From Streptomyces sp. ISL-43 (GTDB lineage: Bacteria; Actinomycetota; Actinomycetes; Streptomycetales; Streptomycetaceae), in contig NZ_JAGGOT010000034.1 of assembly GCF_018614195.1 (NCBI RefSeq), forward strand, positions 124,001 through 188,000: a stretch of 64,000 bases of DNA, read 5' to 3'. Made by a program: the position numbers and the translations under genes. The notes below the pieces were generated by a model. The model saw only the letters and a list, made by a program, of their open reading frames with translations, searched no databases and had not been told where the DNA came from. Positions 37,835 through 46,268 of the stretch are shown here, in pieces (position 1 is the stretch's first letter; the number at the start of each line of letters is the position of its first letter).

Positions 37835-40366
37835 TTGAGCGACACCACACCCGACATGCTCGCCGCGGCGCTCGCGCTGCACGCGGCTGGCTGCTCGGTG
37901 GTCGCCGTCAGGACGGACGGCTCGAAGAGACCACAGGGCGACTGGAAGCAGGCGCAGGCGGAGCGGGCCAGCGAGGACGCGGTACGCGCCTGGTTCGCTG
38001 GTGGGCACCCGGGCCTCGGCGTCGTCTGCGGCCAGGTTTCCGGCGGCCTGGAAATGCTCGAACTGGAGGGCCGTGCCGTCGACGAGGGCGTGCTCACGAA
38101 GCTCGTTGAGATCCTCGCCAACTCGGGCATGACCGAGCTGTGGACGCGCATCGCCACCGGATGGCTGGAGCGCTCCCCTTCCGGCGGCCTCCACATGCAC
38201 TACCTCGTCGCGAGCGGCGCCCCGGGGAACACCAAGCTTGCGTCCCGGCTCGCCCGCGAGGACGAGCTCACCGAGCAGGAGCGCGACCTCCTCGTCCGCC
38301 ACCCGAACAAGCGCATCTTGCGCGGCCTGATCGAGACCCGCGGCGAAGGCGGCTTCGTCGTCACCGCGCCAAGCCACGGCACCGTGCACGCGACCGGCCG
38401 CCCCTACGAACTCCTCGCCGGCGGCCCCGCGACACTGCCCACGATCACCGCAGAAGAGCACCGCGCGCTGCACACGGTGTGCCGCATGCTCGACACAGTC
38501 CCCGCGGACGAGACGCTTGATCACTTCCGCGATGCCGCAAAAGTGATAGGCGAGCCCCTCGACGAGGCGGCCGCGTTCCTGTTCTCCGGCAGCGGCACCC
38601 CGGCCGCGGAGGGTGGCCTCACCCCGGGCGACGACTTCGAGGCCCGCGCGTCCTGGCCGGACATCCTCCTGCCGCACGGCTGGAGGCCGATGTTCAAGTC
38701 GGGTGCCACCTCGTACTGGCAGCGCCCCGGGAAGGACGGCCGCGAGCCCTCGGCCACGACCGGCCGCGCCCTCGACCGCGACCGGCTGTACGTGTTCACC
38801 ACGAGCACCGAGTTCGTGGCCGAACGCCCGTACACCAAGTTCGGTGCCTACGCGCTCCTCAACCACAGCGGCGACCACTCCGCGGCAGCCTCCTCCCTGC
38901 GCCGCCAGGGCTACGGCGCGCCCGCGCCCGAACCGGTCCGCCACCTCACCTCAGTCCCCGCGCCCCGGCCCGCAATCGACGGGACCGCCGCACTCAACGT
39001 GGTGCAGCACCCGAGCGCCGTAGCCGAGGCCGGGCCCGAGACGTACACCCGCACCGACGACGGGAACGCACTCCGCCTCATCGATGAGCACGAGCAAGAG
39101 ATCCGGTACGTGCCGCAGCGCGGCCGCTGGCTCCGCTGGGACGGACACCGCTGGGCATGGGACGAAGCCGGGACCGTACGCGAGATGGCCCGCGCAATCG
39201 CCCGCGACCTCCCCAACGGCGAGGGTGAAGCCAAGCACCGCATGCGCTCCCTCTCCACCGCGGGGATCGCCGCGATGGTCACCATGGCGCAGACCGACCC
39301 GCGCGTCGTCGTCCACGCGGGCCAGCTCGACGCGCACCGCATGCTGCTAAACACCCCAGCCGGCGCCGTCGACTTGACCACGGGCGAACTGTCCGCGCCG
39401 GACCCGGACGAAATGCACACCCGCTCAACGAAGATCGCCCCCGACGCGGCCGTGCCCACGCCGAAGTGGGACAGGTTCCTCGACCAGACCTTCGGCGACG
39501 ACGCGGAGCTGAAGGGCTACGTCCAGCGGATGGCCGGGTACGCCGCATCAGGGTCGGTGCGCTGGCACATCCTCCCCTTCCTCCACGGCCCCGGCGGGAA
39601 CGGCAAAGGTGTCTTCCTCAACGTGCTCCGCGCCGTCCTCGGCGACTACGCAGCCACCGCGCCGAATGCATTCCTCATGGCCGGCGCCCAGCGCCACGAG
39701 ACGGAGATCGCCCGGCTCCACGGGCTCCGCCTCGTCATCGCCTCCGAGGTCAATCAAGAAGCCAAGTTCGACGAGGCCAAAGTCAAGGAACTCACCGGCG
39801 GCGACGGCCTCACCGCAAGGTTCATGCGGCAAGACCACTTCACGTTCGAGCCCACGCACAAGCTGTTCCTGATGGGCAACCACCAGCCCCGCGTATCCGC
39901 CGGCGGCAAATCGTTCTGGCGGCGCCTGCGACTCATGCCCTTCACCCGCACCCCCGAGGAGGTCATCGAAGACCTCGACCTCCTCCTCATCTCCGAGGAG
40001 GCCCCGGGCATCCTCGCCTGGATCGTCGCCGGTGCAGTCGCAGTGTTCCGTGACGGCCTCCAGGACCCGGCGTCCGTGACCGCGGCCACCGCGCAGTACG
40101 CGGCCGAGGAAGACGCGCTCGCCCGGTTCCTCGACGAGGCCTGCCACGTCGGCGGCGGCGTCCAGGTTCGCACCCTCACGGACGTGTTCCGCACCGCGTA
40201 CGAGAAGTGGTGCCGAGGCGAGGGTGAAGATCCGCTGCCCTCGCGCCAGCTTGGCCGCGAGCTGAAGGACCGGTTTCAGATCACGCGGAAGCCGAGCAAC
40301 GGCACCTACTCGTACATCAACGTGGCGTTGCAGGCACCGGCTGATGATCGGTGGGACGACAAGTGA
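37835..40366 (+). CDS. Phage primase-helicase (prim-pol N-terminus, D5/P4-type SF3 helicase)
   Basis: An 843-residue replication protein. The N-terminal prim-pol-like domain (residues 1-190) has AALALHAAGCSVVAVRTDGS, PGLGVVCGQVSGGLEMLELE and SPSGGLHMHYL. The middle region includes a D5_N-type part. The C-terminal SF3 helicase has Walker A HGPGGNGKGVFL near 584, ARLHGLRLVIASEVNQ (Walker B region) and LFLMGNHQPRV (motif C), then a winged-helix end (LGRELKDRFQITRKPSNGTY). Start is TTG with GAGGAG 8 nt upstream. A repeat cluster resembling an origin begins 11 bp after the stop. Confidence 0.9.
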   Translation: MSDTTPDMLAAALALHAAGCSVVAVRTDGSKRPQGDWKQAQAERASEDAVRAWFAGGHPGLGVVCGQVSGGLEMLELEGRAVDEGVLTKLVEILANSGMTELWTRIATGWLERSPSGGLHMHYLVASGAPGNTKLASRLAREDELTEQERDLLVRHPNKRILRGLIETRGEGGFVVTAPSHGTVHATGRPYELLAGGPATLPTITAEEHRALHTVCRMLDTVPADETLDHFRDAAKVIGEPLDEAAAFLFSGSGTPAAEGGLTPGDDFEARASWPDILLPHGWRPMFKSGATSYWQRPGKDGREPSATTGRALDRDRLYVFTTSTEFVAERPYTKFGAYALLNHSGDHSAAASSLRRQGYGAPAPEPVRHLTSVPAPRPAIDGTAALNVVQHPSAVAEAGPETYTRTDDGNALRLIDEHEQEIRYVPQRGRWLRWDGHRWAWDEAGTVREMARAIARDLPNGEGEAKHRMRSLSTAGIAAMVTMAQTDPRVVVHAGQLDAHRMLLNTPAGAVDLTTGELSAPDPDEMHTRSTKIAPDAAVPTPKWDRFLDQTFGDDAELKGYVQRMAGYAASGSVRWHILPFLHGPGGNGKGVFLNVLRAVLGDYAATAPNAFLMAGAQRHETEIARLHGLRLVIASEVNQEAKFDEAKVKELTGGDGLTARFMRQDHFTFEPTHKLFLMGNHQPRVSAGGKSFWRRLRLMPFTRTPEEVIEDLDLLLISEEAPGILAWIVAGAVAVFRDGLQDPASVTAATAQYAAEEDALARFLDEACHVGGGVQVRTLTDVFRTAYEKWCRGEGEDPLPSRQLGRELKDRFQITRKPSNGTYSYINVALQAPADDRWDDK

Positions 40367-40376
40367 CCGTGATCAA

Positions 40377-40604
40377 AGTGCCGTTGCAGTGCCGTTGCAG
40401 TGCCATCAAAAGTGCCATTGAAATTGGTCGTTCTCGCAGGTCACAGCACGACAGTGCCATCAGTGCCGTTGAAACGAGCTATCCAGCTCCGTACGCACGC
40501 AAGAGCACCAATGCTCAGAAACTGGCCCTGACGGCACTGATGGCACTGCCACCACTGTTGACCTGCGAAAACAGCAGTGCCATCAACGGCACTGCAACGG
40601 CACT
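40377..40604. repeat. Iteron-like cluster of AGTGCC/GGCACT motifs; candidate origin
   Basis: Eleven copies of a 6-bp core in 228 bp. AGTGCC is at 40377, 40388, 40399, 40411, 40453, 40462 and 40576; the inverse GGCACT is at 40533, 40542, 40588 and 40599. Spacing is often 11 bp (9-12), about one helical turn. Flanking bases recur (GTTGC, CATCA). Outer arms TCGCAGGTCA (40434) and TGACCTGCGA (40559) form a perfect inverted repeat. The nominal ORF over this region is a shadow of the repeats. Confidence 0.75.
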
Positions 40605-40622
40605 GCCCTCCGGCGGCCCACG

Positions 40623-40949
40623 ATGACCAATCCCGGCATCGCAGCCCGCATCGCCGCCAGCGCCGACCATGCGATCGAACGCACCTGCCCCCGCTGCAGC
40701 GCCCCGATCCTCACCGCGTGGGCCGGCCGCACCGCAGCCCTCCACGTGACCGCAGACCCGACGCCTGTCAACCTGCCCGGCGAAATCCAGGCCCGCACCG
40801 AAGGCCGCCTCACTTGGCGGCTCCTCGTCTCAACCCTCGGCGTCCGCCGCATCGTCTGGCGCGACCCCCTCACCGTGCCCCACCACACCCACCCCGTACT
40901 CCGCGACCACCGCTGCCCACCGCAGCCCGTACAGGAGGCCCTGCTGTGA
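40623..40949 (+). CDS. Zinc-ribbon phage protein, unknown
   Basis: A 108-residue protein with CPRCSAP near residue 22 and a His/Pro-rich C-terminus with one more Cys (HRCPPQ). Basic; probably nucleic-acid associated. Overlaps the RusA gene by 4 nt. Confidence 0.6.
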   Translation: MTNPGIAARIAASADHAIERTCPRCSAPILTAWAGRTAALHVTADPTPVNLPGEIQARTEGRLTWRLLVSTLGVRRIVWRDPLTVPHHTHPVLRDHRCPPQPVQEALL

Positions 40950-41383
40950 CACGCCACTTCACGATCAACCTCCCCGCTGGAATGGCCCTGCTCAACGCGA
41001 ATCAGCGCCCCCACCACGCGGTCAAAGCCAAGCTGACCGCGGCCATCCGCGGCGCCGCGATGGAGGCCTGCGCCAACGACCCGACCATGTGGGCCGCGCT
41101 CGAAGCGGCCGGCGACGGCCCGGTGCTGCAGCGCGCATACATCCTCGGAGTGCTCCACCCTCCGTCACGGCGCCGCGCCGACCCGGCCAACTGGTACCCG
41201 TCGTTCAAAGCCGCAGTCGACGGCCTCGTCGACGCAGGCGTCCTCGAAGACGACGACCACACCCGCGTCGTCGGCCCCGACATGCGCATCGGCCCCGTGG
41301 TCAAGGGCGGCCGCATCAGCCTCCACATCCAAGAAGTCGACACCGTCACGTTCGCCGCGTTCCAGTGGAGGACCGCATCATGA
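40946..41383 (+). CDS. RusA-type Holliday junction resolvase
   Basis: A 145-residue protein with the RusA signature: RRRADPANWYPSFKAAVDGL followed by LVDAGVLEDDDHTRVVG, giving the clustered acidic metal-binding residues. It starts with FTINLPAGMALLNANQRP, the usual N-terminal strand. Resolves branched DNA in phage replication or packaging. GTG start. Confidence 0.85.
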   Translation: MTRHFTINLPAGMALLNANQRPHHAVKAKLTAAIRGAAMEACANDPTMWAALEAAGDGPVLQRAYILGVLHPPSRRRADPANWYPSFKAAVDGLVDAGVLEDDDHTRVVGPDMRIGPVVKGGRISLHIQEVDTVTFAAFQWRTAS

Positions 41384-41895
41384 CCACCCCCACCGACTGG
41401 ATGACCGACAGCGGCCCCCGCCCGTGCCGGACCAATCCCGAGCTGTGGTTCTCCAAGAGCGCCAAGGACAAAGAGGCTGCCGTCCAGGCCTGCCTCGCCT
41501 GTCCGCTGCTCATCCCCTGCAGGGACTACGCATTGACCACCCACGTGTCGCATGGCGTGTGGGGCGGGCTCACCGAGACCGAGCGCCGCAAATTCCCCAA
41601 CGGACTGCCCGCGTGCTCCACCCTCAGCAGCTACATGCGCCACCGAGTCAAGCGGGAGACGTGCGCCGAGTGCGAGGCCTGGCGTGCCACCGAGGTGGAA
41701 ACCGCACGGCGCGCCAGCCTCGCCGACGAGCACCTCAAGGGCGGCACCCGCACCGGGGCCCGCATCCACCTCCGGCTCGGCGAGCGCGCCTGCCCCGCGT
41801 GCGCAACGGCTGCGTACCGAGAACGGGAAGCCGAACTCGCTGGCCGCCCCAAGCGCCGCCGAGCTCCGCGCCGCAGCCACCCCGACGCAGCCTGA
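41380..41895 (+). CDS. Phage-encoded WhiB-family Fe-S regulator
   Basis: A 171-residue Wbl protein. Cysteines 16, 38, 41 and 47 (C, then CLACPLLIPC) bind the 4Fe-4S cluster, and HGVWGGLT (58-65) is the family turn that contacts sigma factor. The C-terminal half is longer than in most Wbl proteins and carries further cysteine pairs (TCAECEAW, ACPACATA) and a basic tail. Actinophage Wbl proteins can modulate host transcription. Overlaps RusA by 4 nt. Confidence 0.9.
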   Translation: MTTPTDWMTDSGPRPCRTNPELWFSKSAKDKEAAVQACLACPLLIPCRDYALTTHVSHGVWGGLTETERRKFPNGLPACSTLSSYMRHRVKRETCAECEAWRATEVETARRASLADEHLKGGTRTGARIHLRLGERACPACATAAYREREAELAGRPKRRRAPRRSHPDAA

Positions 41896-41905
41896 AAGGC
41901 CAGCC

Positions 41906-42322
41906 ATGGACCACCTCCGCCCCATCCCCGAGCACTGCCACCGCGGACACCGACTGGACGACACCAACCTCTTCTACAACTGCAACGGAACCCTCCTCTG
42001 CCGCAGCTGCCGCCACGACATCGAACGCGCCTACCGACACCGCAAGTTCGCACAAAAGCACGCCGGCCACGACGTCACCCAGGTATCCGACAACCGCAGA
42101 CACTGCCGCACCTGCCGCACCGCCGACCTGGACGAAGTGGCAGTCGAACGCGCCACAGCAGGCGACCCACCCGCACACCTAAACACTGCCGAACGAGCCG
42201 CAGCCGTTTTCCAGCTCACCAGCAAGGGCCTCACCAACGCGGCCATCGCACAACGAATCCGCTGCCACCCGCGAACCGTGTACGCAATCCGCCAACGAAA
42301 CCGAGCCCAGACCGCCACCTAA
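41906..42322 (+). CDS. Zinc-finger plus HTH phage protein
   Basis: A 138-residue protein. The N-terminal Cys/His cluster (EHCHRGHRL, LLCRSCRHD, RHCRTCRTAD) should bind zinc. The C-terminal HTH is of the homeodomain-like or sigma-70 region 4 type (VFQLTSKGLTNAAIAQRIRC, HPRTVYAIRQ). Probably a DNA-binding regulator. Start ATG after GAAAGG. Confidence 0.7.
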   Translation: MDHLRPIPEHCHRGHRLDDTNLFYNCNGTLLCRSCRHDIERAYRHRKFAQKHAGHDVTQVSDNRRHCRTCRTADLDEVAVERATAGDPPAHLNTAERAAAVFQLTSKGLTNAAIAQRIRCHPRTVYAIRQRNRAQTAT

Positions 42323-42377
42323 CCGGACCGCCACCCCGGTTCGTCCGGCCTCGCGCACACCGAAGGAGATCCGCCTC

Positions 42378-42623
42378 ATGGCCCGCTGCGACTTCACCGA
42401 CCTGCCAGCCGACGCCTGCGCCCACTGCCTAGGTCACGCCGACCCCGAGACCGAGACCCGCCGCGAGCACACCAGTCTTCTGGCCACGGGCCGCTGGTTC
42501 CCCGCCCAGTTCCCCGGGACCTGCGAGCACTGTGGCGAGCGCTTCACCCCCGGAACCCCGATCCGCATGGAGATCCCGGCTGGCTGGCGCGCCGCCTGCT
42601 GCTCTACCACCCCGTCCACCTGA
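42378..42623 (+). CDS. Small zinc-finger phage protein
   Basis: An 81-residue protein with CAHCLGHAD and a second knuckle CEHCGERFTPG, likely one zinc ribbon. A strong AAGGAG lies upstream. Function unknown. Followed by a hairpin terminator. Confidence 0.65.
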   Translation: MARCDFTDLPADACAHCLGHADPETETRREHTSLLATGRWFPAQFPGTCEHCGERFTPGTPIRMEIPAGWRAACCSTTPST

Positions 42624-42632
42624 CCCGCCCGA

Positions 42633-42665
42633 CCGCCGGCCCGCACTCGACCTGCGGGCCGGCGG
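42633..42665 (+). terminator. Terminator hairpin
   Basis: A perfect 13-bp stem, CCGCCGGCCCGCA with TGCGGGCCGGCGG, and a 7-nt loop. Confidence 0.78.
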
Positions 42666-42700
42666 CCACCCCGAGCATCCCACCGATCAAGGAGCAGACC

Positions 42701-43123
42701 GTGAACCGCTTCGAGTACACCGACGAGCACGACCAGCGTCTGCGCATCGCCCCCGTCGAGCGCGAGCAGCCCAACGAGGAGCCTGCGCTGTGGTTCGAGA
42801 CCACCGACGGCGGCTTCCGGGGTACGTCCGTCAAGGTGCCGCTGTCCAAGCTGGAGGAGGTCATTGCCGGGGGCCGCGACATGGCCCGACAGGCCGTACC
42901 GCTCCCCGGCGCCCGCATCACCGACGAGCAGCTCGCTACCGCGCAGGCCGTGCTCTCGCCCGGAGCCGTCGTCACTGCCGCCGCCGTCCTCAGCACCGCC
43001 GAGCGCCAGTTCCTCACCTTCGCCCTCGACCTCGCCTTCGACCGCATGGTGTCCGAGGACGGGTTCACCAGCGAGGACGAAGCCGTGCTCGCCCGACTGC
43101 GCCAGCTCGCCAAGGAGGCCTAA
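42701..43123 (+). CDS. Phage protein, unknown
   Basis: A 140-residue acidic protein. N-terminal beta-like part (LRIAPVEREQPNEEPALWFE) and a C-terminal helical part (RQFLTFALDLAFDRMVSEDG, EDEAVLARLRQLAKEA). GTG start with a GGAG upstream. First gene after a terminator. No family assigned. Confidence 0.62.
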   Translation: MNRFEYTDEHDQRLRIAPVEREQPNEEPALWFETTDGGFRGTSVKVPLSKLEEVIAGGRDMARQAVPLPGARITDEQLATAQAVLSPGAVVTAAAVLSTAERQFLTFALDLAFDRMVSEDGFTSEDEAVLARLRQLAKEA

Positions 43124-43125
43124 CC

Positions 43126-43530
43126 ATGTCCAACTCCCGCCGCTTCCACCTCCTCCGCCATCAGGACATCTCCGGCGTCTCCGGTACCGGCATCGTCGCT
43201 GTCGGCGTGCTCTGGCCCGACGGCACCGCGAGCGTCCGTTGGCTCGGCGAACGGCCGTCCACCGTCCACTGGGACCGCATCGCCGACGCGAAGGCCGTAC
43301 ACGGCCACGGAGGCGCCACAGAGATCGTCTGGGACGACAACGGCAGCGACGCCAGCAGGCTCGCCCGCATCGCCGAGGGCCACAGCAAGAACCAGGTCCG
43401 CGGCATGACCTCGGGTCTGTGCGACGAGTGTGAGCAGAGCTGGCCCTGCCCCACCTACGCATGGGCCACCACCAACCGCGACGTCCTCGCCACCTGGGAC
43501 CCGGACGACGACGAGGTGACCGAGCCGTGA
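43126..43530 (+). CDS. Phage protein, unknown
   Basis: A 134-residue protein. RRFHLLRHQDISGVSGTGIV, then GVLWPDGTASVRWLG suggests a small beta-rich fold. A C-terminal CDECEQSWPCP cluster could bind metal. The stop overlaps the next GTG. Confidence 0.62.
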   Translation: MSNSRRFHLLRHQDISGVSGTGIVAVGVLWPDGTASVRWLGERPSTVHWDRIADAKAVHGHGGATEIVWDDNGSDASRLARIAEGHSKNQVRGMTSGLCDECEQSWPCPTYAWATTNRDVLATWDPDDDEVTEP

Positions 43531-43628
43531 TCGTCCTCGCCGTGGCCGCCGGCTGGTGCGCCGCCTCCATCGCCGTCTGCGCCCTGTACAGCCTCACCCG
43601 CGCCCTCTACCGCAGGAGCCACCGATGA
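43527..43628 (+). CDS. 33-residue membrane peptide
   Basis: Starts at a GTG overlapping the previous stop and ends overlapping the next ATG by 4 nt. One hydrophobic helix (VLAVAAGWCAASIAVCALY) is followed by a basic tail (RALYRRSHR), the topology of a single-pass membrane peptide with the C-terminus inside. The double overlap argues that it is real. Confidence 0.55.
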   Translation: MIVLAVAAGWCAASIAVCALYSLTRALYRRSHR

Positions 43629-43990
43629 CACCCGCCGAAGAACTCGAGGCCGCCGCCTCCCTACTCCGCGACCGTGCCACCGCGGCGATCCACGAGGACC
43701 GCACCACCTGGTCCACCGGCCACACCCTCGGCAGCAAGAGCCCCGTCGTCGTGGACGACCAGGAGAAGCCCAGCGTCCTCATCGAGACCTACGCCGCCCG
43801 CCTGGAGGCCGTCAACCGCTACCTCGCGCTCCTCGGCCCGGCCACCGGACTCGCGCTCGCCGACTGGCTGGAGCAGCAGGCCGCGACCCTCGCCGCCACC
43901 ACCCATCCCGCCTGGCAGGAGACAGTCAGCGAACACCCCCTCGCCGCGGCCCGCGCCATCCTCGGCACCCAGCCCGACGGGAGCAGCTGA
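43625..43990 (+). CDS. Phage protein, unknown
   Basis: A 121-residue helical protein (PAEELEAAASLLRDRATAAI, ALADWLEQQAATLAATTHP). The EAAxxLRxRA start recurs in actinophage proteins of unknown role. Overlaps the previous small ORF. Confidence 0.65.
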   Translation: MTPAEELEAAASLLRDRATAAIHEDRTTWSTGHTLGSKSPVVVDDQEKPSVLIETYAARLEAVNRYLALLGPATGLALADWLEQQAATLAATTHPAWQETVSEHPLAAARAILGTQPDGSS

Positions 43991-44214
43991 TGACCGCCCA
44001 GCCCGCCCGGCACACCGTCGACACGATCACCTCGGACGACCTTGATCAGCTGTACGCCGAGCGGGACGAGCTCACGGCCCGAGCGAGCGTCCTCGCGGCC
44101 AAATGGGGTTACGCCTTCGGGCTCCTCGCTCGGGCCGTGGACTGGCTCCCCGAAAGCGACCTCCGCGACCGCATCCGTGCCTCCCTCGACGAGCCCAAGG
44201 CGTCCCGCCCGTGA
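43990..44214 (+). CDS. Small phage protein, unknown
   Basis: A 74-residue helical protein (LDQLYAERDELTARASVLAA, AFGLLARAVDWLPESDLRDR). Starts on the last base of the previous stop; overlaps the next gene. Confidence 0.6.
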   Translation: MTAQPARHTVDTITSDDLDQLYAERDELTARASVLAAKWGYAFGLLARAVDWLPESDLRDRIRASLDEPKASRP

Positions 44215-44525
44215 GCGCCCTCCCGCCGTTCTCCGGCGACGAACCGACCTGCGCCAAGTGCGGTCACAAGGGCGCCAGTACCGAATACCTGGCCTTCGGC
44301 GACTGCCACCACGCGCCCCGCACCGGGATCACCATCGGCTGGCATGCCAACCAGCGGCTTCACCGTGAGTGCGGACGCTGCGGACACCAGTGGGACGAAG
44401 CCACCGTGCCGCCCGTCCACCTCGGCAACGGAGCAAACGCCGAGGACTGCCCGGCCTGTCACGGCACCAACCCGCCGTACCCGTTCATCTGCCCCGGCGA
44501 GACCCCGCCGGAGCCCACCCCGTGA
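44211..44525 (+). CDS. Double zinc-ribbon phage protein
   Basis: A 104-residue protein with CAKCGHKG, then ECGRCGHQW and CPACHG, plus several His. The knuckles can form at least one zinc ribbon. Probably binds nucleic acid or protein. GTG start overlapping the previous stop. Confidence 0.65.
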   Translation: MSALPPFSGDEPTCAKCGHKGASTEYLAFGDCHHAPRTGITIGWHANQRLHRECGRCGHQWDEATVPPVHLGNGANAEDCPACHGTNPPYPFICPGETPPEPTP

Positions 44526-44671
44526 CCGGCCAGCCCGAACACTGGCCGGCCGCCTGGGCCGACGAGCCATGCCTCGACCCCGACGAGCAGCACGGCAACC
44601 CCTACGCCAACCTCCCCGACGACGACAGCCGCGACGTCGTGACCGTCCTGCCCAGCAAGGAGTACCTGTGA
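44522..44671 (+). CDS. Small acidic phage protein, 49 residues
   Basis: GTG start and both ends overlap neighbours by 4 nt. Acidic (DEPCLDPDEQ, PDDDSRDVV). No family. Confidence 0.5.
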   Translation: MTGQPEHWPAAWADEPCLDPDEQHGNPYANLPDDDSRDVVTVLPSKEYL

Positions 44672-45138
44672 GCACCAGCACCAACGCCGTCCTCGCCTAC
44701 GGCTACAACCTCGGCGGCGACGACGCCGGATGGACGTTCCGGGAGACCGGAGAGTACGGCGAACCCAACCTCGACTGGTACGACAACGAAGCCGAGGACG
44801 ACTTCGCCACCGCCGCCGAGGCCCGTCTCCTCGCCAGCGTCGGCCTCACCGAGAAGTGGGGCGACAACCCCGACGGCGGATTCTGGGAACGCGAGAAGGC
44901 AGCCAAGGCCCGCCTCGCCGTCGAGCTGGACTCGTACTGCCACGTCGAGCACCCGATGTACGTCCTCGCCGCGAAGGTCATCACCGTGTACCGAGGCGAC
45001 GCCAAGATCCTCGATCCGACCGAGCTGGCCGCCATCCCGCCCGAGTGGGACGAACGCCTCGCCGCCGCCGTGGCCGCGCTCGGCATCACGCCCGACCAGG
45101 AGCGGCCCGGCTGGGTCCTCGTCTCGTACTGGGGCTAA
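44668..45138 (+). CDS. Phage protein, unknown
   Basis: A 156-residue acidic protein. The N-terminal GYNLGGDDAGWTFRE, then DWYDNEAEDDFATAAEARLL and a YVLAAKVITVYRGDAKILD segment suggest an alpha/beta fold. It ends GWVLVSYWG. Frequent type of actinophage hypothetical. Followed by a hairpin. Confidence 0.65.
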   Translation: MSTSTNAVLAYGYNLGGDDAGWTFRETGEYGEPNLDWYDNEAEDDFATAAEARLLASVGLTEKWGDNPDGGFWEREKAAKARLAVELDSYCHVEHPMYVLAAKVITVYRGDAKILDPTELAAIPPEWDERLAAAVAALGITPDQERPGWVLVSYWG

Positions 45139-45158
45139 CCGGCCCCACGCATGCGCGA

Positions 45159-45196
45159 GGGCGCGCGCCGGAACTCGCCAGGACAGGCGCGCGCCC
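45159..45196 (+). terminator. Terminator-like hairpin
   Basis: An 11-bp perfect stem (GGGCGCGCGCC with GGCGCGCGCCC) and a 16-nt loop between two early genes. Confidence 0.65.
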
Positions 45197-45237
45197 CAGG
45201 TGATGGAAACCGTACCGCTTGAGCCCCAGGAGCAACG

Positions 45238-45948
45238 ATGACCACCGCCACCGCACTCCGCACCATCGCCACCGACTGGCCCCGCCTCACCACCGCCCTC
45301 GAAGACGGCACCAACGGCACCTGGCCCCCCGCCGGCCGCATGACCGACTACCTCCGCGCCCTCGACGTGGAACAGGCCGAATACGACCGCTGGCGGGCCG
45401 GCCACCGCGCTGCCCTCGACCGGAACCCGGCTCAGCTCGGCGCAACCCGCCCGCCCCTGTCCATCCACGTCCACGACGCGATGCGCACCATCGAGATCGC
45501 CCTCGCCGGATGCGCCGACGTGATCGCGGCACAGTCCCAGATCGAACCCACCCCCTTCGCAACCGCGGACTGGCCGGCAGCCGACCGCACCCGCCGGAAC
45601 GCCCGCGCCCGCGCCGACCTGGCCGATCCGAAGCGCTGGCGATTCCGCGGGAACGTCCCCCGCGCCCCGTACACGGCCTTGTGGCTCCTCGCGCGAGTCG
45701 AGGCCCGCCCTGGCCCCTTCCGGCCCCTCACGGACGCAGGACGGCGCCACATCGCCGGTATCGCGCGGGAGGCGGTTACTCGCATGGACCGCGTGCTCGG
45801 ACTGGTCGTCGCCGACGTTGAGGACGCGCGCCCCTGCCCCGACTGCGGCGGCCTCATCACCGTCCGCTCCGGGGCCGGCGCACCGCCCATGGCTCGCTGC
45901 TCCGGCTGCGAGCGGCTGTGGACCATGGCCGACACCATGGCCGCGTAG
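45238..45948 (+). CDS. Phage protein with C-terminal zinc ribbon
   Basis: A 236-residue protein. A long helical N-terminal domain is followed by a C-terminal zinc ribbon (CPDCGGLITV ... CSGCERLW). The spacing matches nucleic-acid-binding ribbons. ATG preceded by AGGAGC. Common in Streptomyces prophages; role unknown. Confidence 0.7.
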   Translation: MTTATALRTIATDWPRLTTALEDGTNGTWPPAGRMTDYLRALDVEQAEYDRWRAGHRAALDRNPAQLGATRPPLSIHVHDAMRTIEIALAGCADVIAAQSQIEPTPFATADWPAADRTRRNARARADLADPKRWRFRGNVPRAPYTALWLLARVEARPGPFRPLTDAGRRHIAGIAREAVTRMDRVLGLVVADVEDARPCPDCGGLITVRSGAGAPPMARCSGCERLWTMADTMAA

Positions 45949-45949
45949 G

Positions 45950-46180
45950 TCAGGCGGGCGGGCCCGACGTCCACACCTCGGGCCCGCCGCCCTCCCACCG
46001 GATCGGCCCGTCGTCCGACAGATCCACATCCTCCAGGCCAGCCCGGCGGAGGAACTCGGACACGTCCAGCGGATCGAACGCCCGGCCGAGGTCCGCATCC
46101 ACGCCATGAACGTGCGCGGTGACCTTCCGGCCGCCCTTCGGCGACACGGGATGCACGATGATCTCCGTCTCATCCGCCAT
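45950..46180 (-). CDS. Small reverse-strand phage protein, unknown
   Basis: A 76-residue protein (ETEIIVHPVSPKGGRKVTAH, VDADLGRAFDPLDVSEFLRR), beta-rich then helical. Last of three genes reading against the early operon. Start ATG after GGTGGC. Confidence 0.58.
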   Translation of the reverse strand: MADETEIIVHPVSPKGGRKVTAHVHGVDADLGRAFDPLDVSEFLRRAGLEDVDLSDDGPIRWEGGGPEVWTSGPPA

Positions 46181-46228
46181 GCCACCAGGCTCACCCGGGA
46201 CGGGCCCGGACGCACCCGGACAGCACGA

Positions 46229-46255
46229 AGCCCCCGCCCAAACGGGTCGGGGGCT
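46229..46255 (-). terminator. Terminator of the reverse-strand pair
   Basis: An 8-bp stem AGCCCCCG/CGGGGGCT with inner CCC/GGG pairing, 13 nt after the stop of the 68-aa gene. Confidence 0.65.
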
Positions 46256-46268
46256 CCGGCGCGTGCGG

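Noticed and set aside
40377..40604. CRISPR array
   Set aside because: Repeats are 6-11 bp cores in both orientations, not 25-40 bp direct repeats with unique spacers. No array was seen elsewhere in the window.
40351..40626. 91-aa ORF spanning the repeat cluster
   Set aside because: The peptide simply reflects the AGTGCC/GGCACT repeats and has no RBS.
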